Part shown: positions 6,394 through 13,757 of the stretch, in pieces | Position numbering within the stretch: position 1 is the stretch's first letter | Layout of the letters: each line of letters opens with the position of its first letter | Assembly (NCBI GenBank): GCA_010029945.1 | Contig: RGQW01000020.1 | Coordinates: 1-16,229 of the forward strand | Source of the DNA: Actinomycetota bacterium | Lineage (GTDB): Bacteria; Actinomycetota; Actinomycetes; S36-B12 | DNA: 16,229 nucleotides | Direction: 5' to 3' | Notes under the pieces: generated by a model | What the model saw: the letters and a program-made list of their open reading frames with translations, nothing else | Database searches by the model: none | What the model was told of the DNA's origin: nothing | Program-made: the position numbers and the translations under genes

Positions 6394-7770
6394 ATGGCAA
6401 CAACCGCAACGAAGGCGAAGAAGACCTCTGCAAAGAAGGCTCCTGCGAAGAAGGCGGCCGCGAAGAAGACCTCTGCAAAGAAGGCGGCCGCGAAGAAGGC
6501 GCCCGCGAAGAAGGCTCCGGCCAAGAAGGCTCCCGCGAAGAAGGCTGCTGCCAAGAAGACGGCCGCGAAGAAGGCTCCTGCGAAGAAGGCTCCTGCGAAG
6601 AAGGGCTCGGGTGAGGAGCAAACCGTCGAGGTCGTGGAGCTGGACGGAGAGGTGGTTGAGGTCGAGTCAGGTGAGGAACCCGATCTGAAGAAGGCCGCGA
6701 CGCTGGAAGCTGAACTTGAGGCCGATCTCGAGGTGGACCTCGCCGAAGTGAAGTCCGAGGAGAGCAAGGACGAGAGTTCGGAGAATCCCGACGGTGCTGA
6801 GTTCGTGCTCTCGGACGTGGATGACACCGACGAGCCTGTCCAGACGGTGACCGTCGCCGGTGCAACGGCCGATCCAGTGAAGGACTACCTGAAGCAAATC
6901 GGCAAGGTCGCCCTGCTGAACGCCGAGCAAGAGGTGGAACTGGCCAAGCGCATCGAAGCTGGCCTGTTCGCAGAGGAGATGCTCGCCGAGACGAAAAAGA
7001 TCGATAAGAAGACGCGGTTGGATCTGGAGTGGATCGCGACCGATGGTCGCCGCGCCAAGAATCACCTATTAGAAGCGAACCTTCGCCTGGTGGTGTCACT
7101 CGCCAAGCGCTACACGGGTCGCGGCATGCTGTTCTTGGATCTCATCCAGGAGGGCAACCTCGGCCTGATCAGAGCAGTGGAGAAGTTCGACTACACCAAG
7201 GGCTACAAGTTTTCCACCTATGCGACGTGGTGGATCCGTCAGGCAATCACCCGTGCCATGGCCGACCAGGCACGGACTATCCGCATCCCCGTGCACATGG
7301 TGGAGGTCATCAACAAGTTGGCGCGAGTGCAGCGGCAGATGTTGCAGGATCTCGGTCGCGAGCCCACGCCGGAAGAGTTGGCCAGGGAACTCGATATGAC
7401 CCCGGAGAAGGTCGTCGAGGTACAGAAGTATGGACGTGAACCGATTTCGCTGCACACCCCGCTGGGAGAAGAGGGAGACAGCGAGTTCGGAGACCTGATT
7501 GAGGACTCGGAGGCCATCGTCCCGAGTGACGCCGTCTCATTCACTTTGCTGCAAGAGCAACTTGAATCGGTTCTCGAGACACTTTCTGACCGGGAAGCGG
7601 GCGTGGTCCGGATGCGCTTCGGGCTTACGGACGGGCAGCCAAAGACACTAGACGAGATCGGCAAGGTCTACGGGGTCACTCGGGAGCGGATTCGGCAGAT
7701 CGAATCGAAGACGATGTCGAAACTTCGTCACCCGTCACGTTCACAGGTGCTCCGCGATTACCTCGACTAG
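6394..7770 (+). CDS. sigA: Primary (group 1) RNA polymerase sigma factor, SigA/HrdB type
   Basis: This is the housekeeping sigma factor that directs core RNA polymerase to -10/-35 promoters. From ATG 6394 the protein has 458 residues. Residues 7-70 are a Lys/Ala pentapeptide repeat, 75-150 are acidic, region 1.2 starts near 160 (DPVKDYLKQIGKV), and region 2 covers about 225-300 (NLRLVVSLAKRY, EKFDYTKGYKFSTYATWWIRQAI). Region 3 follows, then region 4 from about 396 with the helix-turn-helix VTRERIRQIESKTMSKLR. The core is nearly identical to HrdB. Region 1.1, present at the N-terminus of HrdB, is not recognisable, and an in-frame TGA at 6334-6336 rules out a much longer start. AAGGAAAGG (6371-6379) lies 14 bp ahead of the ATG; GTG 6379 and ATG 6364 are other in-frame starts. 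DUF7455 converges 21 bp downstream. Confidence 0.95.
   Translation: MATTATKAKKTSAKKAPAKKAAAKKTSAKKAAAKKAPAKKAPAKKAPAKKAAAKKTAAKKAPAKKAPAKKGSGEEQTVEVVELDGEVVEVESGEEPDLKKAATLEAELEADLEVDLAEVKSEESKDESSENPDGAEFVLSDVDDTDEPVQTVTVAGATADPVKDYLKQIGKVALLNAEQEVELAKRIEAGLFAEEMLAETKKIDKKTRLDLEWIATDGRRAKNHLLEANLRLVVSLAKRYTGRGMLFLDLIQEGNLGLIRAVEKFDYTKGYKFSTYATWWIRQAITRAMADQARTIRIPVHMVEVINKLARVQRQMLQDLGREPTPEELARELDMTPEKVVEVQKYGREPISLHTPLGEEGDSEFGDLIEDSEAIVPSDAVSFTLLQEQLESVLETLSDREAGVVRMRFGLTDGQPKTLDEIGKVYGVTRERIRQIESKTMSKLRHPSRSQVLRDYLD
6412..6603 (+). repeat. 15-bp imperfect tandem repeat coding for KK-x-x-A pentapeptides in SigA
   Basis: Sixty-four codons hold thirteen Lys-Lys pairs, all AAG AAG or the like, separated by APA, AAA, TSA or TAA, so the DNA has a 15-bp period. 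Variation between units is mainly at synonymous positions and at the two spacer residues. The protein product resembles histone H1 tails and the Lys/Ala segment found in several actinobacterial primary sigma factors. The tract is a likely site for unit gain or loss between strains. Confidence 0.9.
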
Positions 7771-7791
7771 TACCTCGCGGCACTCCGTGAT

Positions 7792-8025
7792 TTAGTCCTG
7801 CGGTGCGTCGGTTCCATCCGCCGGCACACCTGCGTCAAGCCGGTGTGTCTCGTCGATGATTTCCTCGGCCTTGGGTCGCAGGGCCTCTTCGTGTCGACTC
7901 CAATGGTGACCACAGAACTGTAGGTCGGCTCCGCCAGGAAGTAGGACGCGTACGTACGCTTGAGCACCACATCGATCGCAGCGGTCAGCCGCGCTGAGCG
8001 TTGGGGCTGTGAGCGTTGTAGTCAT
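7792..8025 (-). CDS. DUF7455 family small zinc-binding-like protein
   Basis: The 77-residue protein contains CDRCGAQAYVRVLLPGGADLQFCGHHW, in which Cys16, Cys19, Cys38 and His40 or His41 make a plausible single zinc site. The remainder is acidic. This matches the short actinobacterial DUF7455 proteins encoded next to sigA and parE in many genomes; their role is unknown. The start, ATG at 8025-8023, is preceded by a strong AGGAGG (complement of 8030-8035) four bases away, so the longer and shorter choices can be dismissed. It runs convergent to sigA and divergent from parE. The position beside the housekeeping sigma factor is suggestive but says nothing certain about function. Confidence 0.88.
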   Translation of the reverse strand: MTTTLTAPTLSAADRCDRCGAQAYVRVLLPGGADLQFCGHHWSRHEEALRPKAEEIIDETHRLDAGVPADGTDAPQD

Positions 8026-8241
8026 CAGACCTCCTGATCGCGGTGCACCTGCTAGATGTCACCTGGTAGTTCTCAGTCTTACACGGTATTCCCGATTTCG
8101 CCGTGTTCTAAACACTGAATTCGCCGGTGGCGAAACGGGTCGGCGTGGCTGGCGACCACCCTGAACATGCAGCTGAATAGGGGGTGATCGGCAGCGAGCC
8201 GATCCGCGCAAGTACCGCCCAGTGGCGATAGCGTTCACGAA
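8026..8241. promoter_or_regulatory. Divergent intergenic region DUF7455 / parE with inverted repeats
   Basis: This 216-bp region must hold the promoters of both DUF7455 (-) and parE (+), though I could not identify convincing -35/-10 pairs for either. It contains two perfect short inverted repeats: GTGTT-CTA-AACAC at 8103-8115 and TTCGCC-GGT-GGCGAA at 8120-8134. The half-site TTCGCC occurs once more at 8097-8102. These could be operators or a small RNA hairpin. No coding region is supported inside it. Confidence 0.45.
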
Positions 8242-10317
8242 ATGGCGGCGAAGAAGACCACCGGGGCCTACTCGGCCCGGGATCTGGCGGTTCTTGAGGG
8301 CCTCGATGCGGTGCGCAAGCGGCCCGGCATGTACATCGGAAGCAACGATGGCCGCGGGCTGATGCACTGTTTGTGGGAGATTTTCGACAACTCCGTGGAC
8401 GAGGCGCTGGCGGGGCATTGCAGCAAGATTGAGGTGGTCTTGGAGGCCGGCGGGTCGGTCCTTGTCAGTGACAACGGACGAGGTATCCCGGTCGATAAGG
8501 AGCCGAAGACCAAGTTGTCCGGCGTGGAGCTCGTGATGACCAAGTTGCACGCCGGAGGCAAATTTGGTGGCGGGTCGTATACGGCGTCCGGCGGCTTGCA
8601 CGGTGTGGGTGCATCGGTTGTTAACGCCCTAAGTTCCCGACTCGACGTCGAAGTAGACCGGTCAGGAAAGACCCATGGAATGTCCTTTCGTCGTGGTGTC
8701 CCGGGAGTGTTCGAGGGCACTGGGCCGGACGCGGAGTTCCAACGAGCCAAGGGTCTGAACGTGGTGGGCAAGGCGCCGCGAACGAGAACGGGCACTCGGG
8801 TGCGGTGGTGGGCCGATCCGCAAGTGTTCACCAAGGATGCCGACTACGACAGGGTCACACTCAGAGAGCGCGCGGTGCAAAGCAGTTTCCTGGTGCCTGG
8901 ACTGTCGATCACGCTGCGCGACGAACGGGACGAAGGCGATATCTGGGAAGAGACGCTGGTGCACAAGGGCGGCATAACCGAATACGTCGAGTACCTCGCC
9001 GAGGGAGCGAGTGTGTGCTCGGTCATCCGATTGCGGGGTAGCGGGAACTTCCATGAGACGGTGCCTGTTCTCGATGGCAAAGGTCACATGACGTCCCGGG
9101 ATGTCGAACGAGAACTAGGCGTAGACATTGCCCTGCAGTGGGATGAGGGATACGACGCCACCACCAGGAGTTTCGTCAATGTGATTGCTACCTCTCAGGG
9201 AGGCACGCACGTCGCCGGTTTCGAACGAGCGCTTGTCAAGGTCGTGAACGATCAGTTGAAAAAGGCCCGCATTCTCAAGTCGTCAGAAGCCTCGGTTACT
9301 AAGGACGACGTCATCGAAGGACTGACAGCCGTTGTCACCGTCCGGCTCGCTGAGCCGCAATTCGAGGGCCAGACGAAAGAGGTTCTCGGGACGCCCGCGG
9401 TGAGCAGGATCGTGGGCAACGTGGTCACCAAGGAGTTGGGGCAGTGGTTCACCAAGCCTCCCCGGGGTGAGAAGGCTGCCGCACGTGCGGTGCTCGACAA
9501 GGTTGCCGCAGCCATGCGGACCCGAGTTGCCGCACGCGCGCATCGGGACACTCAGCGTCGGAAATCGGCACTGGAAACCTCCACGTTGCCGGCCAAGCTC
9601 GTTGATTGCCGACGCAGCGAGGCCGAAGGGACAGAGCTCTTCATCGTCGAGGGTGATAGCGCACTAGGCACGGCGAAAAGTGCCAGAGACGCAGACTTTC
9701 AGGCCCTGCTGCCCATACGAGGCAAGATCCTGAATGTTCAGAAGGCTTCGCTTGCGGACATGTTGAAGAACGCTGAATGCGCAGCCATTATTCAAGTGAT
9801 CGGTGGCGGATCGGGTCGAAGTTTCGACCTCGACAGCGTTCGCTACGACAAGATCATCTTGATGTCGGATGCCGACGTCGATGGAGCACACATTCGTTGC
9901 CTGCTGCTCACGCTCATCCATCGATACCTGCCGGGCCTTCTTGAGGACGGCAGGGTTTTCGCAGCCGTACCACCGCTCCACAGGATTGAAATCCTCGGAA
10001 AAGGTGGGAAGGGAAGCGAGGTGGTGTATTCGTACTCCGACAAGGAGATGCAATCCATCGTCAAGACGGCCACATCCAAAGGCAAGCGCGTGAAGGAGCC
10101 CGTGCAGCGGTACAAGGGACTTGGTGAGATGGATGCCGGTCAATTGCGCGAGACCACGATGGATCCAGCGAAGCGCACGCTGCGGCGCATGACGGTGGGC
10201 GATGGGACCGAATCGGCGGGGGTCTTCGATCTGTTGATGGGGGAGCACGTAGCACCGCGCAAAGACTTCATCATCGCGGGAGCGCGGGAACTGGATCGAA
10301 CGCGAATCGATACCTAA
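8242..10317 (+). CDS. parE: DNA topoisomerase IV subunit B (type IIA topoisomerase ATPase subunit)
   Basis: ParE supplies the ATPase and TOPRIM domains of topoisomerase IV, which unlinks daughter chromosomes together with ParC. The 691-residue protein has the GHKL ATPase motifs: WEIFDNSVDEA with Glu46 and Asn50, DNGRGIP, and GGLHGVGASVVNALS. The TOPRIM domain has EGDSA (Glu470) and DADVDGAH (Asp543, Asp545, Asp547), followed by QRYKGLGEMD. It is a full-length ParE/GyrB-type protein without the long insertion of some gamma-proteobacterial GyrB. Pairing with parC in the same window makes topoisomerase IV more likely than gyrase. The ATG at 8242 has no good Shine-Dalgarno sequence, but it matches the expected N-terminus and no upstream in-frame start fits better. 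A small 4-bp hairpin (10319-10330) just after the stop is too weak to call a terminator. Confidence 0.95.
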   Translation: MAAKKTTGAYSARDLAVLEGLDAVRKRPGMYIGSNDGRGLMHCLWEIFDNSVDEALAGHCSKIEVVLEAGGSVLVSDNGRGIPVDKEPKTKLSGVELVMTKLHAGGKFGGGSYTASGGLHGVGASVVNALSSRLDVEVDRSGKTHGMSFRRGVPGVFEGTGPDAEFQRAKGLNVVGKAPRTRTGTRVRWWADPQVFTKDADYDRVTLRERAVQSSFLVPGLSITLRDERDEGDIWEETLVHKGGITEYVEYLAEGASVCSVIRLRGSGNFHETVPVLDGKGHMTSRDVERELGVDIALQWDEGYDATTRSFVNVIATSQGGTHVAGFERALVKVVNDQLKKARILKSSEASVTKDDVIEGLTAVVTVRLAEPQFEGQTKEVLGTPAVSRIVGNVVTKELGQWFTKPPRGEKAAARAVLDKVAAAMRTRVAARAHRDTQRRKSALETSTLPAKLVDCRRSEAEGTELFIVEGDSALGTAKSARDADFQALLPIRGKILNVQKASLADMLKNAECAAIIQVIGGGSGRSFDLDSVRYDKIILMSDADVDGAHIRCLLLTLIHRYLPGLLEDGRVFAAVPPLHRIEILGKGGKGSEVVYSYSDKEMQSIVKTATSKGKRVKEPVQRYKGLGEMDAGQLRETTMDPAKRTLRRMTVGDGTESAGVFDLLMGEHVAPRKDFIIAGARELDRTRIDT

Positions 10318-10407
10318 GCCCGTCACCGGGATTACTCGATGCCCTGCCAGAATGTCGTGAGTTGATGTGGACCCACGCCGGGGCCCATTGGGAAGGAGGA
10401 GTCGTTC

Positions 10408-10935
10408 ATGCTCGTCGACACCGAGCAATCGTTCCCTCGTGATGAGTTTGAGGACATCCTCGAGGCAAACCACGCCTTCGCATCTACCTTCCACGATCCG
10501 GGTAGAACGGGGCGCGCGGCCAAGGGTCTAGCGATCATTACGTGTATGGACTCGCGGATCGACCCTCTGGCCGTGGTCGGAATGCGTGCCGGGGACGCGA
10601 AGATTCTGCGAAATGCTGGCGCCCGCGTCACCGAGGATGTGTTGAGAACGCTCGTCCTTGCAACTCACCTTCTCGGCGTCCATCGAATTCTCGTGATGCC
10701 GCACACGGATTGCCGGATGGCCAGTGGAGACGAAGCCGCCGTACACGAAGCGATATTCGACGCCTCGGGGATCGACGCCCGTTCACTCGAGATCCGCACG
10801 GTGTCGGATCAACGCCTAGCTCTGACGTCGGATGTCACACGGATCAGAACATTCCCGTTCTTGCCGGAAGAGGTGGTCGTGGCGGGAGCGATCTACGACG
10901 TACACGAGGGAACGTTGACTACGGTGGACGCGTGA
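10408..10935 (+). CDS. Small beta-class carbonic anhydrase-like protein
   Basis: The 175-residue protein shows the beta-carbonic anhydrase zinc site: Cys46-x-Asp48-x-Arg50 (CMDSRID), then His99 and Cys102 (PHTDC). The segment GMRAGDAKILRNAGARVTEDVLRTL is also characteristic. Carbonic anhydrases interconvert CO2 and bicarbonate; the short members without an extended C-terminus are common in actinobacteria, and some related proteins act on carbon disulfide or have unknown substrates, so activity is inferred. The ATG at 10408 has a strong AAGGAGG (10393-10399) eight bases ahead. Its TGA stop overlaps the GTG start of the ferredoxin-NADP reductase by four bases (GTGA, 10932-10935), a sign of translational coupling. 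It lies 90 bp after parE and may have its own promoter. Confidence 0.88.
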   Translation: MLVDTEQSFPRDEFEDILEANHAFASTFHDPGRTGRAAKGLAIITCMDSRIDPLAVVGMRAGDAKILRNAGARVTEDVLRTLVLATHLLGVHRILVMPHTDCRMASGDEAAVHEAIFDASGIDARSLEIRTVSDQRLALTSDVTRIRTFPFLPEEVVVAGAIYDVHEGTLTTVDA

Positions 10936-12284
10936 CATCAAAAGTCGCCGTCGTGGGGTCAGGTCCCTCCGGGATGTATGCGGCAGACGCCCTGCTGCAA
11001 CAGGGTCTCGAGGTTGACGTCTTCGACAAGTTGCCTGTGCCCTTCGGGTTGGTCCGGTACGGCGTTGCCCCGGACCACGTCAGCATCCGCTCGGTGCGCG
11101 ACACGCTTGATCAAGTCTGGGACAAGCCCGGGATTCGCTTCTTCGGCAATGTCGAGGTCGGTCGTGACATCTCGATCGAGGAATTGAAGTCTGGCTACGA
11201 GGCGGTGATTCTGACCTACGGTGCATCCTCGGATCGGCGTCTGGGGATCGAGGGCGAAGACCTCGCCGGAAGCGTGGCGGCGACCGATTTCGTTGCTTGG
11301 TACACGGGCTACCCCGATTATTCGGGCCCCGACTTCGATGCCCAGTTGCCCAACGTGTCATCCGTTGCCGTCATCGGTGTCGGGAATGTCGCCGTGGACG
11401 TCGTGCGGGTCTTGAGTAAGTCCGAAGAGGAACTCGCGCAGACCGATATGCCACGGCATGTCCTCGACACCCTCCGCGATGCGCCCATTCGTCGAGTCGT
11501 TCTGGTGGGGCGGCGTGGTCCGGTCCAGGCATCTTTCACAACCAAGGAGTTGAAGGAGCTTGGTGAGCTGGCCGAAGCATCCGTGGAGGTTCGAGGCGCC
11601 GATCTTGATCTCGATGACTGGAGCGAAGGGCAGCTGGCGGAGAACAAGGTCGCCTCGAGAAATGTCGGGGTGATGCGGGAGTGGATTGAGCGGCCGGCCC
11701 GACAGGATGCCAAGCGTTCCATCGACATGCGTTTCTTCTCCCGTCCGGTCGGTATCGACGGCAGTGACCGTGTCGAGCGGTTGACGCTCGAGCGGACACA
11801 CCTGACCTCGGAGGGGCGCTTAGAAGGAACCGGCGAGTTCGAAGATCTTGACGTTGATCTGGTGGTCCGGAGTGTGGGCTACCGCGGTGAACCCATGCCC
11901 GAGGTCCCCTTCGACTCGGGCAACAATGTGATTCCCAACGTCGACGGCCGGGTGATGGACGGGGACACAGCTCTTACCGGTGTGTACGTCGCGGGGTGGA
12001 TCAAGCGGGGACCGACCGGGATCATCGGCACCAACAAGAAGTGCGCAGTGGGGACCGTCGCGTCGGTGCTGGCAGATCGTGAAGCGGGGCTGCTCACGCC
12101 CGCGGACGGATCGGCTGTGGTCGATTCACTTGCCGATCGAGGCATCGTGCCGGTGGATATCGCGGGGTGGCGAGCGATCGACGCGAAGGAAAAGGAACAC
12201 GGCGCCGCACAGGGCCGGCCCCGGGAGACCGTCTCCTCTACCGCGGAGTTACTCGCGATTTCCGCTACTGCTCACGCCACTTGA
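10932..12284 (+). CDS. Ferredoxin-NADP+ reductase, adrenodoxin-reductase type (FprA-like)
   Basis: This flavoenzyme moves electrons between NADP(H) and ferredoxin. From GTG 10932 the protein has 450 residues, the usual size of the FprA / adrenodoxin reductase family. Residues 9-14 (GSGPSG) bind FAD, the KLPVPFGLVRYGVAPDH segment follows, and GVGNVAVD at 149-156 is the NADP-binding turn. The C-terminal AGWIKRGPTGIIGTNKKCA is the conserved FAD/NADP region. The frame stays open back to 10542, but the GxGxxG position and the GTGA overlap with the carbonic anhydrase gene fix the start. The last 20 bp overlap the convergent thioredoxin-like gene. Likely partners are ferredoxins encoded elsewhere; the nearby sucrase/ferredoxin-like protein is on the other strand. 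Confidence 0.93.
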   Translation: MTSKVAVVGSGPSGMYAADALLQQGLEVDVFDKLPVPFGLVRYGVAPDHVSIRSVRDTLDQVWDKPGIRFFGNVEVGRDISIEELKSGYEAVILTYGASSDRRLGIEGEDLAGSVAATDFVAWYTGYPDYSGPDFDAQLPNVSSVAVIGVGNVAVDVVRVLSKSEEELAQTDMPRHVLDTLRDAPIRRVVLVGRRGPVQASFTTKELKELGELAEASVEVRGADLDLDDWSEGQLAENKVASRNVGVMREWIERPARQDAKRSIDMRFFSRPVGIDGSDRVERLTLERTHLTSEGRLEGTGEFEDLDVDLVVRSVGYRGEPMPEVPFDSGNNVIPNVDGRVMDGDTALTGVYVAGWIKRGPTGIIGTNKKCAVGTVASVLADREAGLLTPADGSAVVDSLADRGIVPVDIAGWRAIDAKEKEHGAAQGRPRETVSSTAELLAISATAHAT

Positions 12285-12807
12285 TGCCGCAGCCCATCGA
12301 CGGCTTGCCACCGGTGTACGTCTGACCCGAGCGTGCCGCCTCGACGGCCGACAGTAGGTGAGCGCCATCCACCGGTTGTGGTTGTCTCGGGCGCGCGTCA
12401 TCCATGGCGCCTCGGTAGGTGAGATTCCCGGCAGCATCGAAAACGAAAAAATCCGGAGTGCAGACAGCGCCGAAGGTGCGCGCCACATCCTGGCTGGTAT
12501 CCACAAGGTAATCGAAGTGCCACCCCGCTCGCGTTGCCTGATCGCGCAGCCCAGGAACGTCATCATCGGGATGCGTTTCGACGTCGTTGCTGCAAATGGC
12601 TACCCAGGCGACGTCGGGATGGGCAGCGGCGATCGCACCCAATTCAGTTTCCACTGATTGGACGTACGGGCAGTGGTTGCACGCGAAGACGACAACGCAC
12701 GGACGGCCCTTGGCGAGGGCAGTGACCGACGTGGGCTCGCCGTTGAGATTCGGGAGGGTGACATCGGGAAGGGTGCGAAGTTCGGTTGCGTTCGACTCAA
12801 CAGCCAC
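12265..12807 (-). CDS. Thioredoxin-fold redox protein (AhpC/TSA-redoxin type)
   Basis: The 180-residue protein has a redoxin fold with the active-site motif Cys43-Asn-His-Cys46 (ACNHCPYV), Cys116 in the cis-proline loop region (GAVCTPDFFVFD), and the C-terminal SMGCGIKWRE found in the thioredoxin-family proteins of this subgroup. There is no signal peptide, so it should be cytoplasmic. It is probably a thiol oxidoreductase or peroxidase; the substrate is not known. The start is GTG (complement of 12805-12807) with a modest GGCGG about six bases ahead. It is the third gene of the - strand parC group, 8 bp after the sucrase/ferredoxin-like gene, and its end overlaps the reductase gene on the other strand. 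Confidence 0.88.
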   Translation of the reverse strand: MAVESNATELRTLPDVTLPNLNGEPTSVTALAKGRPCVVVFACNHCPYVQSVETELGAIAAAHPDVAWVAICSNDVETHPDDDVPGLRDQATRAGWHFDYLVDTSQDVARTFGAVCTPDFFVFDAAGNLTYRGAMDDARPRQPQPVDGAHLLSAVEAARSGQTYTGGKPSMGCGIKWREQ

Positions 12808-12815
12808 GGATCCGC

Positions 12816-13757
12816 CTAAGGAGTGTCAGGGTGCTTTTCGGAGGGGGCACCGGCTATCTCAGCCTGCCACACGGTACGCATGGTGGGCGCGGCACCGCAG
12901 GACGCGGGAGCTTCGATCGTCTGGTCGGTGCACGTGACGCGCCAGGTGCCGTTATCGACCGTTTCCACGTCCACTGTTGTGGAATCTTCACAGGCCCCAT
13001 CGGGACCGACACGAAGGTACGTGCGGGCGTTGGCGGGCATCTCGTGAGCGGAGCGCACCGCCTGATCGGCGGCTTGGGCAGCGGGGCTGAGGTAGCTGGC
13101 GCCCCGCAGAAACTCTGCGGACGGTTCGCTGCCGGCTGGATAGAACCCAGCAGCGTCGAGACGACCGTAGAGCCGCCCGGAGGGAAGAAACAGACAGGTC
13201 GGGGCGAACCGATGTCCTCCCAAGTGGCTGCATTCCCGCACGTGAGCATCGGGGGCAGCCGCTTGTCTGGCGAGGGCGTACCCACGGCCCGACGTCGCAC
13301 AACACACGTCCCGTTTGCCATGCGTACAGACGAACTCCCAGGCTTCTTCCATCGGCACACCGAAGTCCGGCAGGACGCCCTGACCGAGGGCTTCGAGATC
13401 CCACTGCAGCAGCGTGGACACGTCCGTCATCTGGCCGTGCCGGCCGATGCCTCCCGAGGGGCCGCAGGCGGCCACCCACACGTGGCGCGAGGGCGCGGGA
13501 CTGCCCGGTTCGTTGTGGGAGCTTTCGCGTCGCGCGCCACTGGGCCGAGCCAGGATGGTGCGCACTCCGTGCGTGTCGAGAGCCGTGCGCAGGTGCTCGA
13601 CGCAATCGCTGTTAAGCCCGGAGTCTTCGAGTGCGTCCCGACCCCACGGCCCGACATGCTCGATGACGATCCACGCCCTCGCCGACGGAGCCGACCCGGC
13701 GAGGGGCTCGTGGGTGTCGACAGAGCGCTGAGAGCACGGTGCGTCGGTGGAGGTCAT
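12816..13757 (-). CDS. Sucrase/ferredoxin-like family protein (thioredoxin-like [2Fe-2S] fold)
   Basis: From ATG 13757 the protein has 313 residues and belongs to the sucrase/ferredoxin-like family (PF06999). The key segment is FVCTHGKRDVCCATSGRGYALAR (Cys144, Cys152, Cys153), then ECSHLGGHRFAPTCLFLPSGRLYGRL with Cys176, His178 and His182. Such Cys/His sets are the likely iron-sulfur ligands in this family, whose reaction in bacteria is not established. The frame is open to 13895, but ATG 13757 overlaps the parC stop in an ATGA (13754-13757), which is the more likely start. The protein therefore appears to be translated by coupling to ParC, and the thioredoxin-like gene follows. Confidence 0.85.
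   Translation of the reverse strand: MTSTDAPCSQRSVDTHEPLAGSAPSARAWIVIEHVGPWGRDALEDSGLNSDCVEHLRTALDTHGVRTILARPSGARRESSHNEPGSPAPSRHVWVAACGPSGGIGRHGQMTDVSTLLQWDLEALGQGVLPDFGVPMEEAWEFVCTHGKRDVCCATSGRGYALARQAAAPDAHVRECSHLGGHRFAPTCLFLPSGRLYGRLDAAGFYPAGSEPSAEFLRGASYLSPAAQAADQAVRSAHEMPANARTYLRVGPDGACEDSTTVDVETVDNGTWRVTCTDQTIEAPASCGAAPTMRTVWQAEIAGAPSEKHPDTP

Noticed and set aside
6412..6603. Regular repeat that might suggest a CRISPR array or other non-coding repeat
   Set aside because: The 15-bp period has no unique spacers and is in frame with the sigma factor as KK-x-x-A units.
6132..6827. Low-complexity frames over the sigA start (Glu/Gly-rich on +, Phe/Ala/Gly-rich or Leu/Arg-rich on -)
   Set aside because: They are other-frame readings of the Lys/Ala repeat of SigA and have no independent support.
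10319..10330. CCCG-TCAC-CGGG hairpin after parE as a terminator
   Set aside because: A four-base stem without a U-tract is too weak to call.
9664..10494. A 276-codon open frame on the - strand over the end of parE
   Set aside because: It is antisense to the TOPRIM domain of ParE and has no family features.
10542..10931. 130-codon in-frame extension of the ferredoxin-NADP reductase
   Set aside because: It lies wholly inside the carbonic anhydrase-like gene, and the FAD motif must be close to the N-terminus, which fits GTG 10932.
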